Under the pieces are notes generated by a model. The model had not been told where the DNA came from. It worked only from the letters and a program-made list of their open reading frames with translations, and made no database searches. The translations under genes and the position numbers were made by a program. From Prochlorococcus marinus XMU1419 (GTDB lineage Bacteria > Cyanobacteriota > Cyanobacteriia > PCC-6307 > Cyanobiaceae): DNA of 64,000 nucleotides. The stretch is taken from assembly GCF_017695955.1 (NCBI RefSeq), contig NZ_JAAORO010000003.1, positions 248,001 through 312,000 on the forward strand, in the 5' to 3' direction. Positions 46,658 to 54,546 of the stretch are shown in pieces; the stretch's first letter is position 1, and each line of letters opens with the position of its first letter.

Positions 46658-46828
46658 ATGAATACTTTTAGAAATAAACAATTCAAAAATCAATTAGATC
46701 CCAAGTATGCCTTCTATGATTGCCTTCGAAGCTGCGAACTAGAGAGTCCCTCTGAAAAATTATTAGAAGAATGTGTAGAGACTTATGATTGGGGGTCTCC
46801 ATCAAAACATTCAAATAACGAAAAATAA
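46658..46828 (+). CDS. 56-residue Cys-containing microprotein
   Basis: ATG at 46658. YAFYDCLRSCELESPSEKLL then EECVETYDWGSPSKHSNNEK. The aromatic-x-C-x3-C ... EC pattern resembles the protein at 34340. Unknown function. Confidence 0.5.
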   Translation: MNTFRNKQFKNQLDPKYAFYDCLRSCELESPSEKLLEECVETYDWGSPSKHSNNEK

Positions 46829-47033
46829 TAGGGCATTTTGCCTCTTAGAGTCGTATGCACATCACAATCTACAAAATCGACTAAGTACTTTTGAATCCTT
46901 AATAATTTCTACTCTTATTGAATTGATAAAGATAGTCGTGACAACCATAATAAATTTATACTCGGGTAATAATACTCTATTAATTTCAAGTTAAAAGGAG
47001 GATAATAAAGATATAGAGATTCAAGGAGGTTTT

Positions 47034-47198
47034 ATGAAACTCACTACTCCATTCAATGCTCTCAGAAATGCGACTTCAGATATCTGGAGAATGCATGATT
47101 TCAATTATCAATTACCCAAAAAAGAATTAAAAAAATATTGGGATCAAGAATGCGTAGCGCATCCTACTCATAGTCATTGCAAACTTTATTGTGATTAA
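47034..47198 (+). CDS. 54-residue microprotein with CP12-like cysteine loop
   Basis: ATG at 47034 preceded by CAAGGAGGTTTT, a strong ribosome site. C-terminus: KKYWDQECVAHPTHSHCKLY then CD. The C-x8-C spacing with Pro at the fourth position after the first Cys is that of the CP12 C-terminal loop; the third Cys three residues on is extra. The paralogue is at 48291. A role is not established. Confidence 0.6.
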   Translation: MKLTTPFNALRNATSDIWRMHDFNYQLPKKELKKYWDQECVAHPTHSHCKLYCD

Positions 47199-47284
47199 TA
47201 TCCAATCTATTTTAAGTGTTCTTACCATTGATTTTTATATTAAATCCTTACTAAAACTCAGTTTTTAAAAAGGAGGAAAAGTAG

Positions 47285-47385
47285 ATGACCAATTTAAGTT
47301 TAGAAATTATTTTTGGATAATCTTAATTGCATATCTTGGATTAAGGTTGAATCAAACTTGGAATGCCTACAAACAACAATATTAA
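47285..47385 (+). pseudogene. frameshifted copy of the microprotein at 48530
   Basis: ATG at 47285 after AAAAGGAGGAAAAG. The frame runs TNLSLEIIFG then stops at 47318-47320. Adding one T in the TTTTT run would continue as FWIILIAYLGLRLNQTWNAY, matching the intact 33-residue paralogue; this copy is 101 bases against 102. A one-base loss in a homopolymer is the simplest reading; a sequencing error is possible. Confidence 0.6.
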
Positions 47386-47577
47386 TAAGAGGACAAAATA
47401 AAACTACTAATGCAACTCACTTTTCAAACAAAGATTTGAAAGGTCTTGATTAGCTAAGAAAATGCAAACTTTAGAAAAAACTCTAAAAAAAATAAAACTT
47501 CACTACTTGCTCCTGTATAAAAAACTATAAAAAAAGTTCACTTTTTCTTATAAATATTTACTTTTATAATTAAGAAT

Positions 47578-47847
47578 TTATCGTTTCGATGCTATTAATT
47601 TTAAAAGTTCAGTTTGAATTTCAGAATTTTTAGCTATGGAAGATACACAAGCTAATGCTGAACTTGCAGATAATCCAAAAGCACCTGAGACAAATAACAC
47701 ATCTGGTCTCGCGTAGGGTTTATTAAATTCAGTCAAGGAGAATATTATTGTCCCAATAGAGAAAACAGCTCCTGAAATACTTATAAAATCGGTAACCAAA
47801 CTAATCTTTGATTTCTTTTTAGATGCTTCTTCAATTTGCGCTTTCAT
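47578..47847 (-). CDS. 89-residue membrane protein
   Basis: A charged start (KAQIEEASKKKSKISLVTDF) is followed by two helices (SISGAVFSIGTIIFSL and DVLFVSGAFGLSASSALACV). A short helical tail (NSEIQTELLKLIASKR) ends it. Not recognised. Confidence 0.6.
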   Translation of the reverse strand: MKAQIEEASKKKSKISLVTDFISISGAVFSIGTIIFSLTEFNKPYARPDVLFVSGAFGLSASSALACVSSIAKNSEIQTELLKLIASKR

Positions 47848-47923
47848 TTGAATTAAGAAATTATTTATTTTATTTTACTCTCCAATTTAAAATTGATTTC
47901 TTCCCAAGAGACTTATCTACCAC

Positions 47924-48076
47924 TTATTTCCTTCCCAACATCCAAATTTTTTTTGAATCTCCATACTTTTTCGTAATCTCTAAAGTTATTGGGTCCATAT
48001 CGAGCCTGAACCAAGAAAGAAAATCGGCTGGTTTTTGAACTCGTAAAAGATACAAGTCTTGCGATTTACTAGGATC
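47924..48076 (-). pseudogene. fragment of the pilin-like protein at 56463
   Basis: The minus frame reads SQDLYLLRVQKPADFLSWFR and LDMDPITLEITKKYGDSKKI. This matches the C-terminal part of the protein at 56463 (WYLLRVEKPAFYFTWFRLDM, DPITGEVTKTCGDSTKVGC), but the Cys codons and the last residues are changed. There is no start and nothing of the N-terminal 145 residues. Confidence 0.7.
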
Positions 48077-48290
48077 TCAAGGATTTGTAATTTTCTATCC
48101 AAACTTTACCCAGACTTTTTTAAATTTAAAATTAAAACCTTTGAAGATATTTTTCTGATTATTATTTTTACTTTGAGAGTTTTTTTTGATCCTTAATCCG
48201 TACAATTTTGTTCCTCTAACCGCACACATAAAACTTGAGATTAACTATTCAAATGAATTAGAACATAATTGTAGGCAAGAGGTAAGTCTT

Positions 48291-48443
48291 ATGGCACTAA
48301 ACGACACATTCACTATCCAAGAGATGGACTTGGATACAAAAAATCTTTCATACGATATTAAAACAAAAGAACTTAAAGCTTACTGGAATAAAGAATGCGA
48401 ACAGCATCCTAGTAATAACCATTGCAAAATTTTTTGCGATTAA
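48291..48443 (+). CDS. 50-residue microprotein with CP12-like cysteine loop
   Basis: ATG at 48291 after AAGAGGTAAG. The protein ends KELKAYWNKECEQHPSNNHC then KIFCD. It shares KELK-x-YW-x-x-EC-x-x-HP-x3-HCK-x2-CD with the one at 47034, while the N-termini differ. The C-x8-C loop recalls CP12, the GAPDH/PRK inhibitor, without the rest of CP12. A longer frame back to 48186 lacks support. Confidence 0.6.
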   Translation: MALNDTFTIQEMDLDTKNLSYDIKTKELKAYWNKECEQHPSNNHCKIFCD

Positions 48444-48529
48444 TACTCGAACTTTTTAAGTATTCTTACGCTTGATTTTTATATATTATCCGTACTAAAG
48501 AATAGTTAGCTAGAAAGGAGGACAAGCAG

Positions 48530-48631
48530 ATGACCAATTTAATTATAGAGATTTTATTTTGGGCAATTTTAATTTCTTATTTAGGATTAAGGTTTTCTAT
48601 AACCCGAGATAGCTTTAAAAAACAGTATTAA
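48530..48631 (+). CDS. 33-residue membrane microprotein
   Basis: ATG at 48530 after AAAGGAGGACAAG, a strong ribosome site. TNLIIEILFWAILISYLGLR then FSITRDSFKKQY. Intact paralogue of the frameshifted copy at 47285; both follow a CP12-loop gene by about 87 bases. Confidence 0.6.
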   Translation: MTNLIIEILFWAILISYLGLRFSITRDSFKKQY

Positions 48632-48644
48632 CTAGGAGGAAGAA

Positions 48645-48743
48645 ATGAAACTTCAAACACAATTAACAGTTCCGAACAAAGCTCTGCGTGATCTTGATTA
48701 TGTTAATAAAGTAGAAGTCTTAGAAGAAACTTTTAAGAGATAA
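48645..48743 (+). CDS. 32-residue microprotein
   Basis: ATG at 48645 after TAGGAGGAAGAA. KLQTQLTVPNKALRDLDYVN then KVEVLEETFKR. Its opening recalls MKLTTPFNALR of the gene at 47034. A degraded similar sequence lies near 47410-47455. Confidence 0.45.
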   Translation: MKLQTQLTVPNKALRDLDYVNKVEVLEETFKR

Positions 48744-48863
48744 TATCAAGATCACCCAACTTAAGAAGATTATCTAGTTTGTTGTAACTGACTATTCATT
48801 AATCAGTTTTCATAGCTTATAAATTCTAAAAATATAAATAAATTTTTAATGAGAGGTTTAACT

Positions 48864-49382
48864 ATGAAATTAAAATTCATGCCAACAACAATTTTTAGAG
48901 AAACCCCAAAAGTGACATTCTTTGATGCAGGTTTGGAGGAATCTAATGGTTGTGATGTAGTAATTCACTCTGAAGAGGCAATATCTCCTCCTGATGATTT
49001 TAAAGATGAACAATATTACGTTCACAATCATCAAATTGATCACAACTTAGTTATCACTGGAGAAAGAACGTTTGTTTTAATAAATCCTTCATGGGATGAA
49101 CCACATCATGTGATTTATTTAAATAGATCTATGGGGGCATTAGAAATTCCTATTGGGACTTATCACAGATCAATTTCAGGAAAAGAAGGTAGTATTGTTT
49201 TAAATCAACCCAAAAGAGATAAATTATTTGATCCCGTTAAAGAATTTATCCCACAAAAATTAGACAAAATAAGTTTAATTAAGGCGAGAAAGAGTCCTGC
49301 TGTTTATTGGATTTACGAAGATAATCAAATTAAGCGAGTCAGCTTTAATCCCTTAGAACGAAAAATTGAGACCCTTGCTTGA
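48864..49382 (+). CDS. hypothetical protein with cupin-like beta-rich sequence
   Basis: 172 residues from ATG at 48864, placed 4 bases after GAGAGGTTTA; an ATG at 48849 precedes that site and is less likely. ETPKVTFFDAGLEESNGCDV, YYVHNHQIDHNLVITGERTF and LEIPIGTYHRSISGKEGSIV suggest a cupin-like sugar- or metal-binding fold with two His. Not firmly assigned. The LOG gene starts 2 bases after its stop. Confidence 0.65.
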   Translation: MKLKFMPTTIFRETPKVTFFDAGLEESNGCDVVIHSEEAISPPDDFKDEQYYVHNHQIDHNLVITGERTFVLINPSWDEPHHVIYLNRSMGALEIPIGTYHRSISGKEGSIVLNQPKRDKLFDPVKEFIPQKLDKISLIKARKSPAVYWIYEDNQIKRVSFNPLERKIETLA

Positions 49383-49383
49383 T

Positions 49384-50244
49384 ATGAACAAAACAAAAAA
49401 AGTTCTTTCAACCAAACTTAATAATTCAAAGAATCTGAATTTAATTATTAATTCTGATACATATAAATTGGCTTATGAAGATCTTGGTTTTCTCAGCAGA
49501 AACGAAATGCGCGGAGTCAGAATGCTGCTTGAAATTACTAAACCAGATTTAATCCTAGAAGCAAATAAAATTCTTTCAACCATTATAATTTTTGGAGGTG
49601 CAAATATCGCTGAAGAGTCAAAAACAAGAGAGAAAATTGACGATATAAAAAAGTTAATTAAAAAAAATCCTTCATCTATTTTGCTTAAACGCAATTTAAA
49701 TAGATTAGAAAATTTGTTATCAATGAGTCACTATTATCAATCCGCAAGGGAGTTTTCTAAACTTGTTTCAATTGATAATCAAAGTAAAGTATGTAATTCG
49801 CATGTGATCGTAACAGGGGGGGGCCCTGGGATTATGGAAGCTGCTAATAGAGGCGCGTTTGAAGCAAATTGTAAATCTATTGGGTTAAATATCAGTCTTC
49901 CCAATGAACAAATCCCCAATGCTTTTATAACTCCAGGTCTTTGCTTTAAATTTAATTATTTTGCATTACGAAAGATCCATTTCGTAATGCGATCAATAGG
50001 AGCTGTATTTTTTCCTGGGGGTTTTGGAACGTTAGATGAATTATTTGAACTACTAACACTGCGTCAAACAGGAATGAAAAATAAAATCCCAATAATACTT
50101 TTTGGAAGAAAATATTGGGATAAGATAATTAATTTCGAATATCTAGCTGATCTTGGATTAATTTCAGATGAGCACTTAAATCTTTTTGAATATACGGACT
50201 CTGTACCCGAAGCATGGGAAATTATAAAATCAGCAAATATCTAG
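49384..50244 (+). CDS. LOG-family protein (lysine decarboxylase-like fold)
   Basis: 286 residues from ATG at 49384. Nucleotide-binding IVTGGGPGIMEAANRGAFEA and GAVFFPGGFGTLDELFELLT (the PGGxGTxxE motif) define the LOG/TIGR00730 family, whose members hydrolyse cytokinin or purine ribotides. It has an N-terminal extension of about 100 residues compared with short LOGs. Probably cotranscribed with the cupin-like gene. Substrate inferred only at family level. Confidence 0.88.
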   Translation: MNKTKKVLSTKLNNSKNLNLIINSDTYKLAYEDLGFLSRNEMRGVRMLLEITKPDLILEANKILSTIIIFGGANIAEESKTREKIDDIKKLIKKNPSSILLKRNLNRLENLLSMSHYYQSAREFSKLVSIDNQSKVCNSHVIVTGGGPGIMEAANRGAFEANCKSIGLNISLPNEQIPNAFITPGLCFKFNYFALRKIHFVMRSIGAVFFPGGFGTLDELFELLTLRQTGMKNKIPIILFGRKYWDKIINFEYLADLGLISDEHLNLFEYTDSVPEAWEIIKSANI

Positions 50245-50269
50245 GATTAGGATAGGTATCCAAAAAATA

Positions 50270-50485
50270 ATAAAGTTTCCCCGTACCATCACCACCCATC
50301 AATTTCCTAAATAGAAACTTTGATGGATAATAAATTTATATTCATAAAGGTTAGAATAGCGCTTATTTCGATCTTTAAAATCGAACAAATCCTTTGATAT
50401 GAACGAAGAAAAGTTTTTGCTAATGAACCATACTCCAGTATTCATAGCAAGGGTTTTAAAAACCTATAAAAAATGTTCACGATAG
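50270..50485 (+). repeat. EVE-leader-like repeat, copy A
   Basis: Contains the box GATAATAAATTTATA (50326-50340) after CTTTGATG. 73 bases from the box starts a 28-codon frame at 50399 (NEEKFLLMNHTPVFIARVLK), resembling the start of the EVE protein at 57353 (TEINYWLMKSEP). Same family as copies near 54338, 56243 and 57244. Probably a decayed duplicate. Confidence 0.65.
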
Positions 50486-50497
50486 GATCACGATTTA

Positions 50498-50629
50498 ATG
50501 GCTTCACCTTCGAGTTGGGAATTCTACAAAGAAGAACAAACTAAGATTTTATGGGTCCATATTTGTACCCAATATTTAACAGGCGTAGCTATTTCAATTA
50601 ATAAATGGTGGAAGACGAGATATCCATAG
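50498..50629 (+). CDS. 43-residue hypothetical microprotein
   Basis: ATG at 50498. ASPSSWEFYKEEQTKILWVH then ICTQYLTGVAISINKWWKTR. Trp-rich, perhaps membrane-associated. Not recognised. Confidence 0.45.
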   Translation: MASPSSWEFYKEEQTKILWVHICTQYLTGVAISINKWWKTRYP

Positions 50630-50777
50630 TTCAAAATGAGAATAGTTTCTAAAAAAGAATATGAACATATAAAAATGCAAAAGCAGCAACAGCAACAATA
50701 AAATTAATCTTTGGTAAATTTTGATGCTGAATATTTTATTTATGCAGCTAGGATAATCCCAGTATATTAATGAATAA

Positions 50778-50933
50778 ATGAATTCCGCATTTACAAAAGT
50801 CTCAAATTTGAAAGTCAAGAGGGTTTCTAAAATAGCCATTACTATTGCATCATCAACTTTCTTCTTATACGCATTAGGTCAAGCACCAATTTTTAAAAAT
50901 ATCCTTGCAGGTGCTTTCTCTTGTTCTGGCTAA
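50778..50933 (+). CDS. 51-residue membrane or secreted microprotein
   Basis: ATG at 50778. A basic start (NSAFTKVSNLKVKRVSKIAI) leads to a helix (TIASSTFFLYALGQAPIF), then KNILAGAFSCSG. Intact paralogue of the broken copy at 45798. Followed by the TTGACAG-type element. Function is unknown. Confidence 0.55.
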   Translation: MNSAFTKVSNLKVKRVSKIAITIASSTFFLYALGQAPIFKNILAGAFSCSG

Positions 50934-50974
50934 AAAATACTTTTTTACAAGATGCTTAGATTCTTGAATAGTAC

Positions 50975-51022
50975 TGATTAACAGTCGATCTAAACTAAGG
51001 GGCAATTAGCTCCTTTTTTTTT
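50975..51022 (+). repeat. TTGACAG-type repeat with hairpin, copy 2
   Basis: GATTAACAGTCGATCTAAAC then TAAGGGGCAATTAGCTCC and eight T. GGGGC pairs with GCTCC through a G-T pair, giving a terminator-like end. Confidence 0.7.
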
Positions 51023-51079
51023 ATCTTGCTATACAAGTACTAGAGGATAATTTAACTTTTCCTTCTTTAATAAAATATT

Positions 51080-51370
51080 GTGGAATTAACTGAGCTAATC
51101 AAAGATTACGTGGCCACAGAATTATTATCAAGTATTGAACTTGATTTTCTTGAAGGAGAGTTATGGGAAACTACTCAACATATTGCTGAAATAAATACAG
51201 TTTTTAAAGCCCCAAAAAAAATATGCGAGAAATTAGACCTAGATGAAAAATCTTGTTGGCAATTATGTTGTGCAGCCGTACTTGACTCCTCAAGACCTTT
51301 AAAGAACGGACAAAAAAGAGCTGATGATTTTAAAAAATTAATTAAACAATATAAAATTAACTTCATATAA
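51080..51370 (+). CDS. 96-residue soluble hypothetical protein
   Basis: GTG at 51080. Acidic N-terminal helices (ELTELIKDYVATELLSSIEL), then CEKLDLDEKSCWQLCCAAVL with four Cys, and a basic end. Family not recognised. Confidence 0.65.
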   Translation: MELTELIKDYVATELLSSIELDFLEGELWETTQHIAEINTVFKAPKKICEKLDLDEKSCWQLCCAAVLDSSRPLKNGQKRADDFKKLIKQYKINFI

Positions 51371-51385
51371 AAAACAGAATAATCG

Positions 51386-51682
51386 ATGAAAAATTTACTT
51401 ATTACATTAATCCTTTTTTTTATACCTTTAGGAGCTTTTGCTGATGAAAGGCAAAGACAAATTGAGTACGAAGCTATAAACCTTGTTATTAAAAAATATG
51501 GAAAAGGCTTAGAAAATAGATTAAAAGGAACTGAATTAAATCCCAATTATCGAAGTTGGTATGAGAATGATTGTTTTGTAAGTGTTGCTGCTGGTACATA
51601 CCAAGAAAGTAATTGGTCCTCAATGGAGTGGTTTAGCGTTAATATCTGTTCTGATTCTGCTGAAATAATTGAAAGTGAATGA
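51386..51682 (+). CDS. 98-residue exported protein
   Basis: Signal peptide KNLLITLILFFIPLGAFA with an AFA cleavage site, then a helical mature part (DERQRQIEYEAINLVIKKYG) and two Cys (NDCFVSVAAG, NICSDS) that could form a disulphide. Its TGA overlaps the start of the amidotransferase gene by four bases. Unknown function. Confidence 0.65.
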   Translation: MKNLLITLILFFIPLGAFADERQRQIEYEAINLVIKKYGKGLENRLKGTELNPNYRSWYENDCFVSVAAGTYQESNWSSMEWFSVNICSDSAEIIESE

Positions 51683-52416
51683 AGGGAATAAAACGACTAT
51701 TAGTTTTGCAGCATTTAGAAATAGAAGGACCTGGTCTTTTTCAACAATTCGCTGAAGAAAGAAATTTAAAAATTGAAATTATTCGTTTGGATAAAAATGA
51801 TAATCTTCCTAAAACAAAAGAAGGTGATTTAATTTTAATTATGGGTGGACCTATGGGAGTCAAAGATATTGGAAGCGATAAATACTCATGGCTTAAGTTG
51901 GAGAGAGATTTTATAAGAAGAGAATTAGAGAATAATAGACCTACAATCGGTGTTTGCTTAGGTGCCCAGTTGATTGCGAGTGCTGCTGGGGGAGATGTTG
52001 AAATTTTAAAATATGGATACCCTCCAAAAGAATTACCAGAAATTGGATGGTCTCAAATTTTTATTGATAAATCAAATAGCGACTTTAAAGCAATTTTTGA
52101 AGACCCTTTGTATGTACTGCATTGGCATGGAGATAGGATTTTATTACCTAATAAAGCATTACTCATTGCAAGCAGTGAACGTTGTAAGGAACAGTTTTTT
52201 AGGATTGGTGATTATGCTTACGGATTACAATTTCACATAGAGACAACGGGAGCAATGATAAATAAGTGGATTAAAGAAGATAAAGAATTTGTCTTTAAAG
52301 GATTGGGACCAAATGGTCAGGAAATTTTAAGAGAAGAAAATGAAAAATATAGTGATAAGACTTTTTTAAAAAGAAAGCTTTTCATAAAAAAATTGTTTGA
52401 ATTATTAGAAAAATAA
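51679..52416 (+). CDS. class I glutamine amidotransferase-like protein
   Basis: 245 residues. GGPMGVKDIG, the nucleophile in TIGVCLGAQLIASAAGG, VLHWHGD and LQFHIETT give the Cys-His-Glu triad of class I GATases. It stands alone without a synthetase domain, like the GMP-synthase-related hydrolases. Substrate unknown. It overlaps the preceding gene (ATGA). Confidence 0.88.
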   Translation: MKGIKRLLVLQHLEIEGPGLFQQFAEERNLKIEIIRLDKNDNLPKTKEGDLILIMGGPMGVKDIGSDKYSWLKLERDFIRRELENNRPTIGVCLGAQLIASAAGGDVEILKYGYPPKELPEIGWSQIFIDKSNSDFKAIFEDPLYVLHWHGDRILLPNKALLIASSERCKEQFFRIGDYAYGLQFHIETTGAMINKWIKEDKEFVFKGLGPNGQEILREENEKYSDKTFLKRKLFIKKLFELLEK

Positions 52417-52430
52417 AAATTTCTAATCAA

Positions 52431-52455
52431 ATAAAAAGGGGTTAATAAAGCCCTT
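52431..52455 (-). terminator. terminator after the hli gene at 52480
   Basis: On the minus strand AAGGG (52455-52451) pairs with CCCTT (52440-52436), then T-rich sequence. It may also serve the converging amidotransferase gene, though the plus-strand T-run is poor. Confidence 0.5.
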
Positions 52456-52479
52456 AAAAATTTTAAAAAATTGTTTTAT

Positions 52480-52608
52480 TTAGAAAATACCTGGAACTAT
52501 TTGACCTGTAAAATAATAAGCCCCTATTAGAGCAAACATTCCAAGCATTGCAGCTTTCCCGTTAAGCTTTTCAGCTTTTTCAGTCATGAATTTTTTAGCG
52601 AATTTCAT
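52480..52608 (-). CDS. hli: high-light-inducible protein, 42 residues
   Basis: ATG at 52608. KFAKKFMTEKAEKLNGKAAM then LGMFALIGAYYFTGQIVPGI and F. Same ExLNGxxAM motif and TGQIVPG end as the other Hli proteins. A separate hli locus inside the island. Confidence 0.9.
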   Translation of the reverse strand: MKFAKKFMTEKAEKLNGKAAMLGMFALIGAYYFTGQIVPGIF

Positions 52609-52760
52609 AATTATTCGAGATAGATTTATATTTACAAATTAATTATTCCTAATAAGTAATTGATGTAGTATTGCCTACCTAAATCAGATTTTTTCTAAAA
52701 ATTTTATTTTTAATTTATTTTTCATTAATATTAGAAATTTAGGGAACACACTTTTTACTA

Positions 52761-54191
52761 TTAATAACACCATCTAAAACCTCCTCCGAATGAGAAGTCA
52801 TTGCCTCCTGAAGATAGACCATATTTGGCATTCAGATTAAACATTAAATCTTGTCTTAATAAAAAATCAGCCCCAATTTTTGCGGAGCCATAATCTTCAT
52901 CAAATAAACGAGCAGATGAATGAGTAGAAGCATTAGAATTTCCCGTTATGACAGCTTTAATATTTCTATTTTCATGATTAGCTAATCCATCATACTCATA
53001 ATTAAGTGCAAAGAAAGGAACCAAAACCCATTTTCCTCCTCCCATTTCTATTTCTTTGTCAACAGAAATTCCCGTCTTGAAAACTAAAGATTCTGCCTGA
53101 TTAGAATAAACAGTCACAAGATTACCTGTTCCTGTTTCGCTGAATTCATCTTGAGTATGAGCCGAGAAAGCTAATCCTAGAGAAGGTTTGAAACGCATTG
53201 GAGTTTTAGAACTTTTAAGGAACTTTTTTAATTTCCATATTCCATTTATTTCAACCATAAATCCATCTGTGTCGTAAGAAGATTTAGCAGCTGTTACTGC
53301 ATCATTTCTCGTCCCCTTGTAATCAAGATCAGAACCTCCAATCAACCCCTTTACTGTAAATTTATCACTAACTTTCTTAACTCCATAAATCGCATAATGA
53401 GTATTATTAGAACTTAACGTCGAAGTTGTTCCTGAAAAGTTGTAGTTGCTTAAATAAGATGTTCCAGTTCCATAAGATATACCAGCTTTCCATTTCTGAC
53501 CAATATGTTTTTCTATATTAAAAGCGCTATTAAAACTATCAACATTATATGACCCCAAAACACTAGTTCCATTTACATAAGAATTTGAATTAGAGGCTAA
53601 GGCATGAACACATAAATCTGTCCCATCAACAACCCATCCATAGTTATTACATTCTCCAGCACTAGCTAAAACAATATCCCTTTGGTTCTTCATAGAACCT
53701 AAGCCAACAGTCTGCATGGCTGAATATGGTTGAACCCATGAAGATTCAACAGATGAAGGGATTGCAAGAGATCCATATGCAAAATTACTTATATAACCAT
53801 CTACTGTGAAAAAATTACCAAAAGCTGCCGTTGTGTGATCATGGACTAATTCTCCTCCAGGTGCATGCGATGCGTGCCAGCCATATGATTGAAAACTAGT
53901 TCCATTATCTGAAATAGCAAATTCTGGACCGTAATATGTATTATTAGAGTTAGGGGAATTATTACCAAGATTCATTTTTACAGCCTCCACAAATATTTGA
54001 GCAGCAGAGGCATCTCCCCACCAAGGAGAAGCCTGAATTAAATCTTTACCATCGTTATAGATTCCACTATGAATTTGTATTGTAAAAGTGTCACCTTGAT
54101 ATTCAACGTCAAAGCTATCTGCATTGACTTTTATTACAGGTAATGTAGCCAGCAACAAAAATTTATATATAAACCTAATATTTTTATTCAA
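52761..54191 (-). CDS. autotransporter-like outer-membrane protein
   Basis: 476 residues. A signal peptide (FIYKFLLLATLPVIKVNA) is followed by a Ser/Asn/Gly-rich passenger of about 190 residues with GWHASHAPGGELVHDHTTAA and SAGECNNYGWVVDGTDLCVH. A C-terminal barrel of about 260 residues has alternating strands (KWKAGISYGTGTSYLSNYNF, WVLVPFFALNYEYDGL, MFNLNAKYGLSSGGNDFSFG). The passenger may keep a short subtilase-like His/Ser region, which is uncertain. It is much shorter than typical autotransporters. Confidence 0.65.
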   Translation of the reverse strand: MNKNIRFIYKFLLLATLPVIKVNADSFDVEYQGDTFTIQIHSGIYNDGKDLIQASPWWGDASAAQIFVEAVKMNLGNNSPNSNNTYYGPEFAISDNGTSFQSYGWHASHAPGGELVHDHTTAAFGNFFTVDGYISNFAYGSLAIPSSVESSWVQPYSAMQTVGLGSMKNQRDIVLASAGECNNYGWVVDGTDLCVHALASNSNSYVNGTSVLGSYNVDSFNSAFNIEKHIGQKWKAGISYGTGTSYLSNYNFSGTTSTLSSNNTHYAIYGVKKVSDKFTVKGLIGGSDLDYKGTRNDAVTAAKSSYDTDGFMVEINGIWKLKKFLKSSKTPMRFKPSLGLAFSAHTQDEFSETGTGNLVTVYSNQAESLVFKTGISVDKEIEMGGGKWVLVPFFALNYEYDGLANHENRNIKAVITGNSNASTHSSARLFDEDYGSAKIGADFLLRQDLMFNLNAKYGLSSGGNDFSFGGGFRWCY

Positions 54192-54309
54192 ATTTAATAG
54201 AGCAAACTAACCAATCATTTTTAGTTTATAAATAAAACAATTGTTATTGGCTTTTAATATCTATGATTTAAAACATAAAAAGATGTAAATACGTTTCCTA
54301 ATCGAAATC

Positions 54310-54445
54310 GTTACTTTCATAACTAGTAAATTCAATGGATAATAAATTTATATCCAAAAATTTTGTTCGAGCTCTAAATTTCGGTAAGACCATTTGACAT
54401 GAATGATACTAACTATTGGCTAATGAACGATGTTCCAGTAGTCAT
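54310..54445 (+). repeat. EVE-leader-like repeat, copy B
   Basis: Box GATAATAAATTTATA at 54338-54352. 61 bases from the box begins a 45-codon frame at 54399 (NDTNYWLMNDVPVVIAMDFE) that runs into the TTGACAG element at 54503. The start matches the EVE protein; the rest does not. Confidence 0.65.
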
Positions 54446-54502
54446 AGCAATGGATTTCGAAAATCAGCTAAATTCCGTCCACACCTCGTCAACACTTTTC
54501 GT

Positions 54503-54546
54503 GATTGACAATCGATCTACAATAAGGAGCAATTAGCTCCTTTTTT
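54503..54546 (+). repeat. TTGACAG-type repeat with hairpin, copy 3
   Basis: GATTGACAATCGATCTACAA then TAAGGAGCAATTAGCTCC and six T. GGAGC (54526-54530) pairs perfectly with GCTCC (54536-54540). The T-run overlaps the stop codon of the convergent DsrE gene. Confidence 0.75.

Noticed and set aside
46785-46994. 69-residue ORF on the plus strand
   Set aside because: It starts inside the Cys microprotein gene in another frame and has no ribosome site or gene-like composition.
47823-48038. Plus-strand 71-residue ORF
   Set aside because: It is the shadow of the minus-strand pilin-like remnant at 47924.
50594-50839. 81-residue minus-strand ORF
   Set aside because: It overlaps the plus-strand microprotein at 50778, which has a paralogue; the minus frame has a poly-Leu/Phe artefact.
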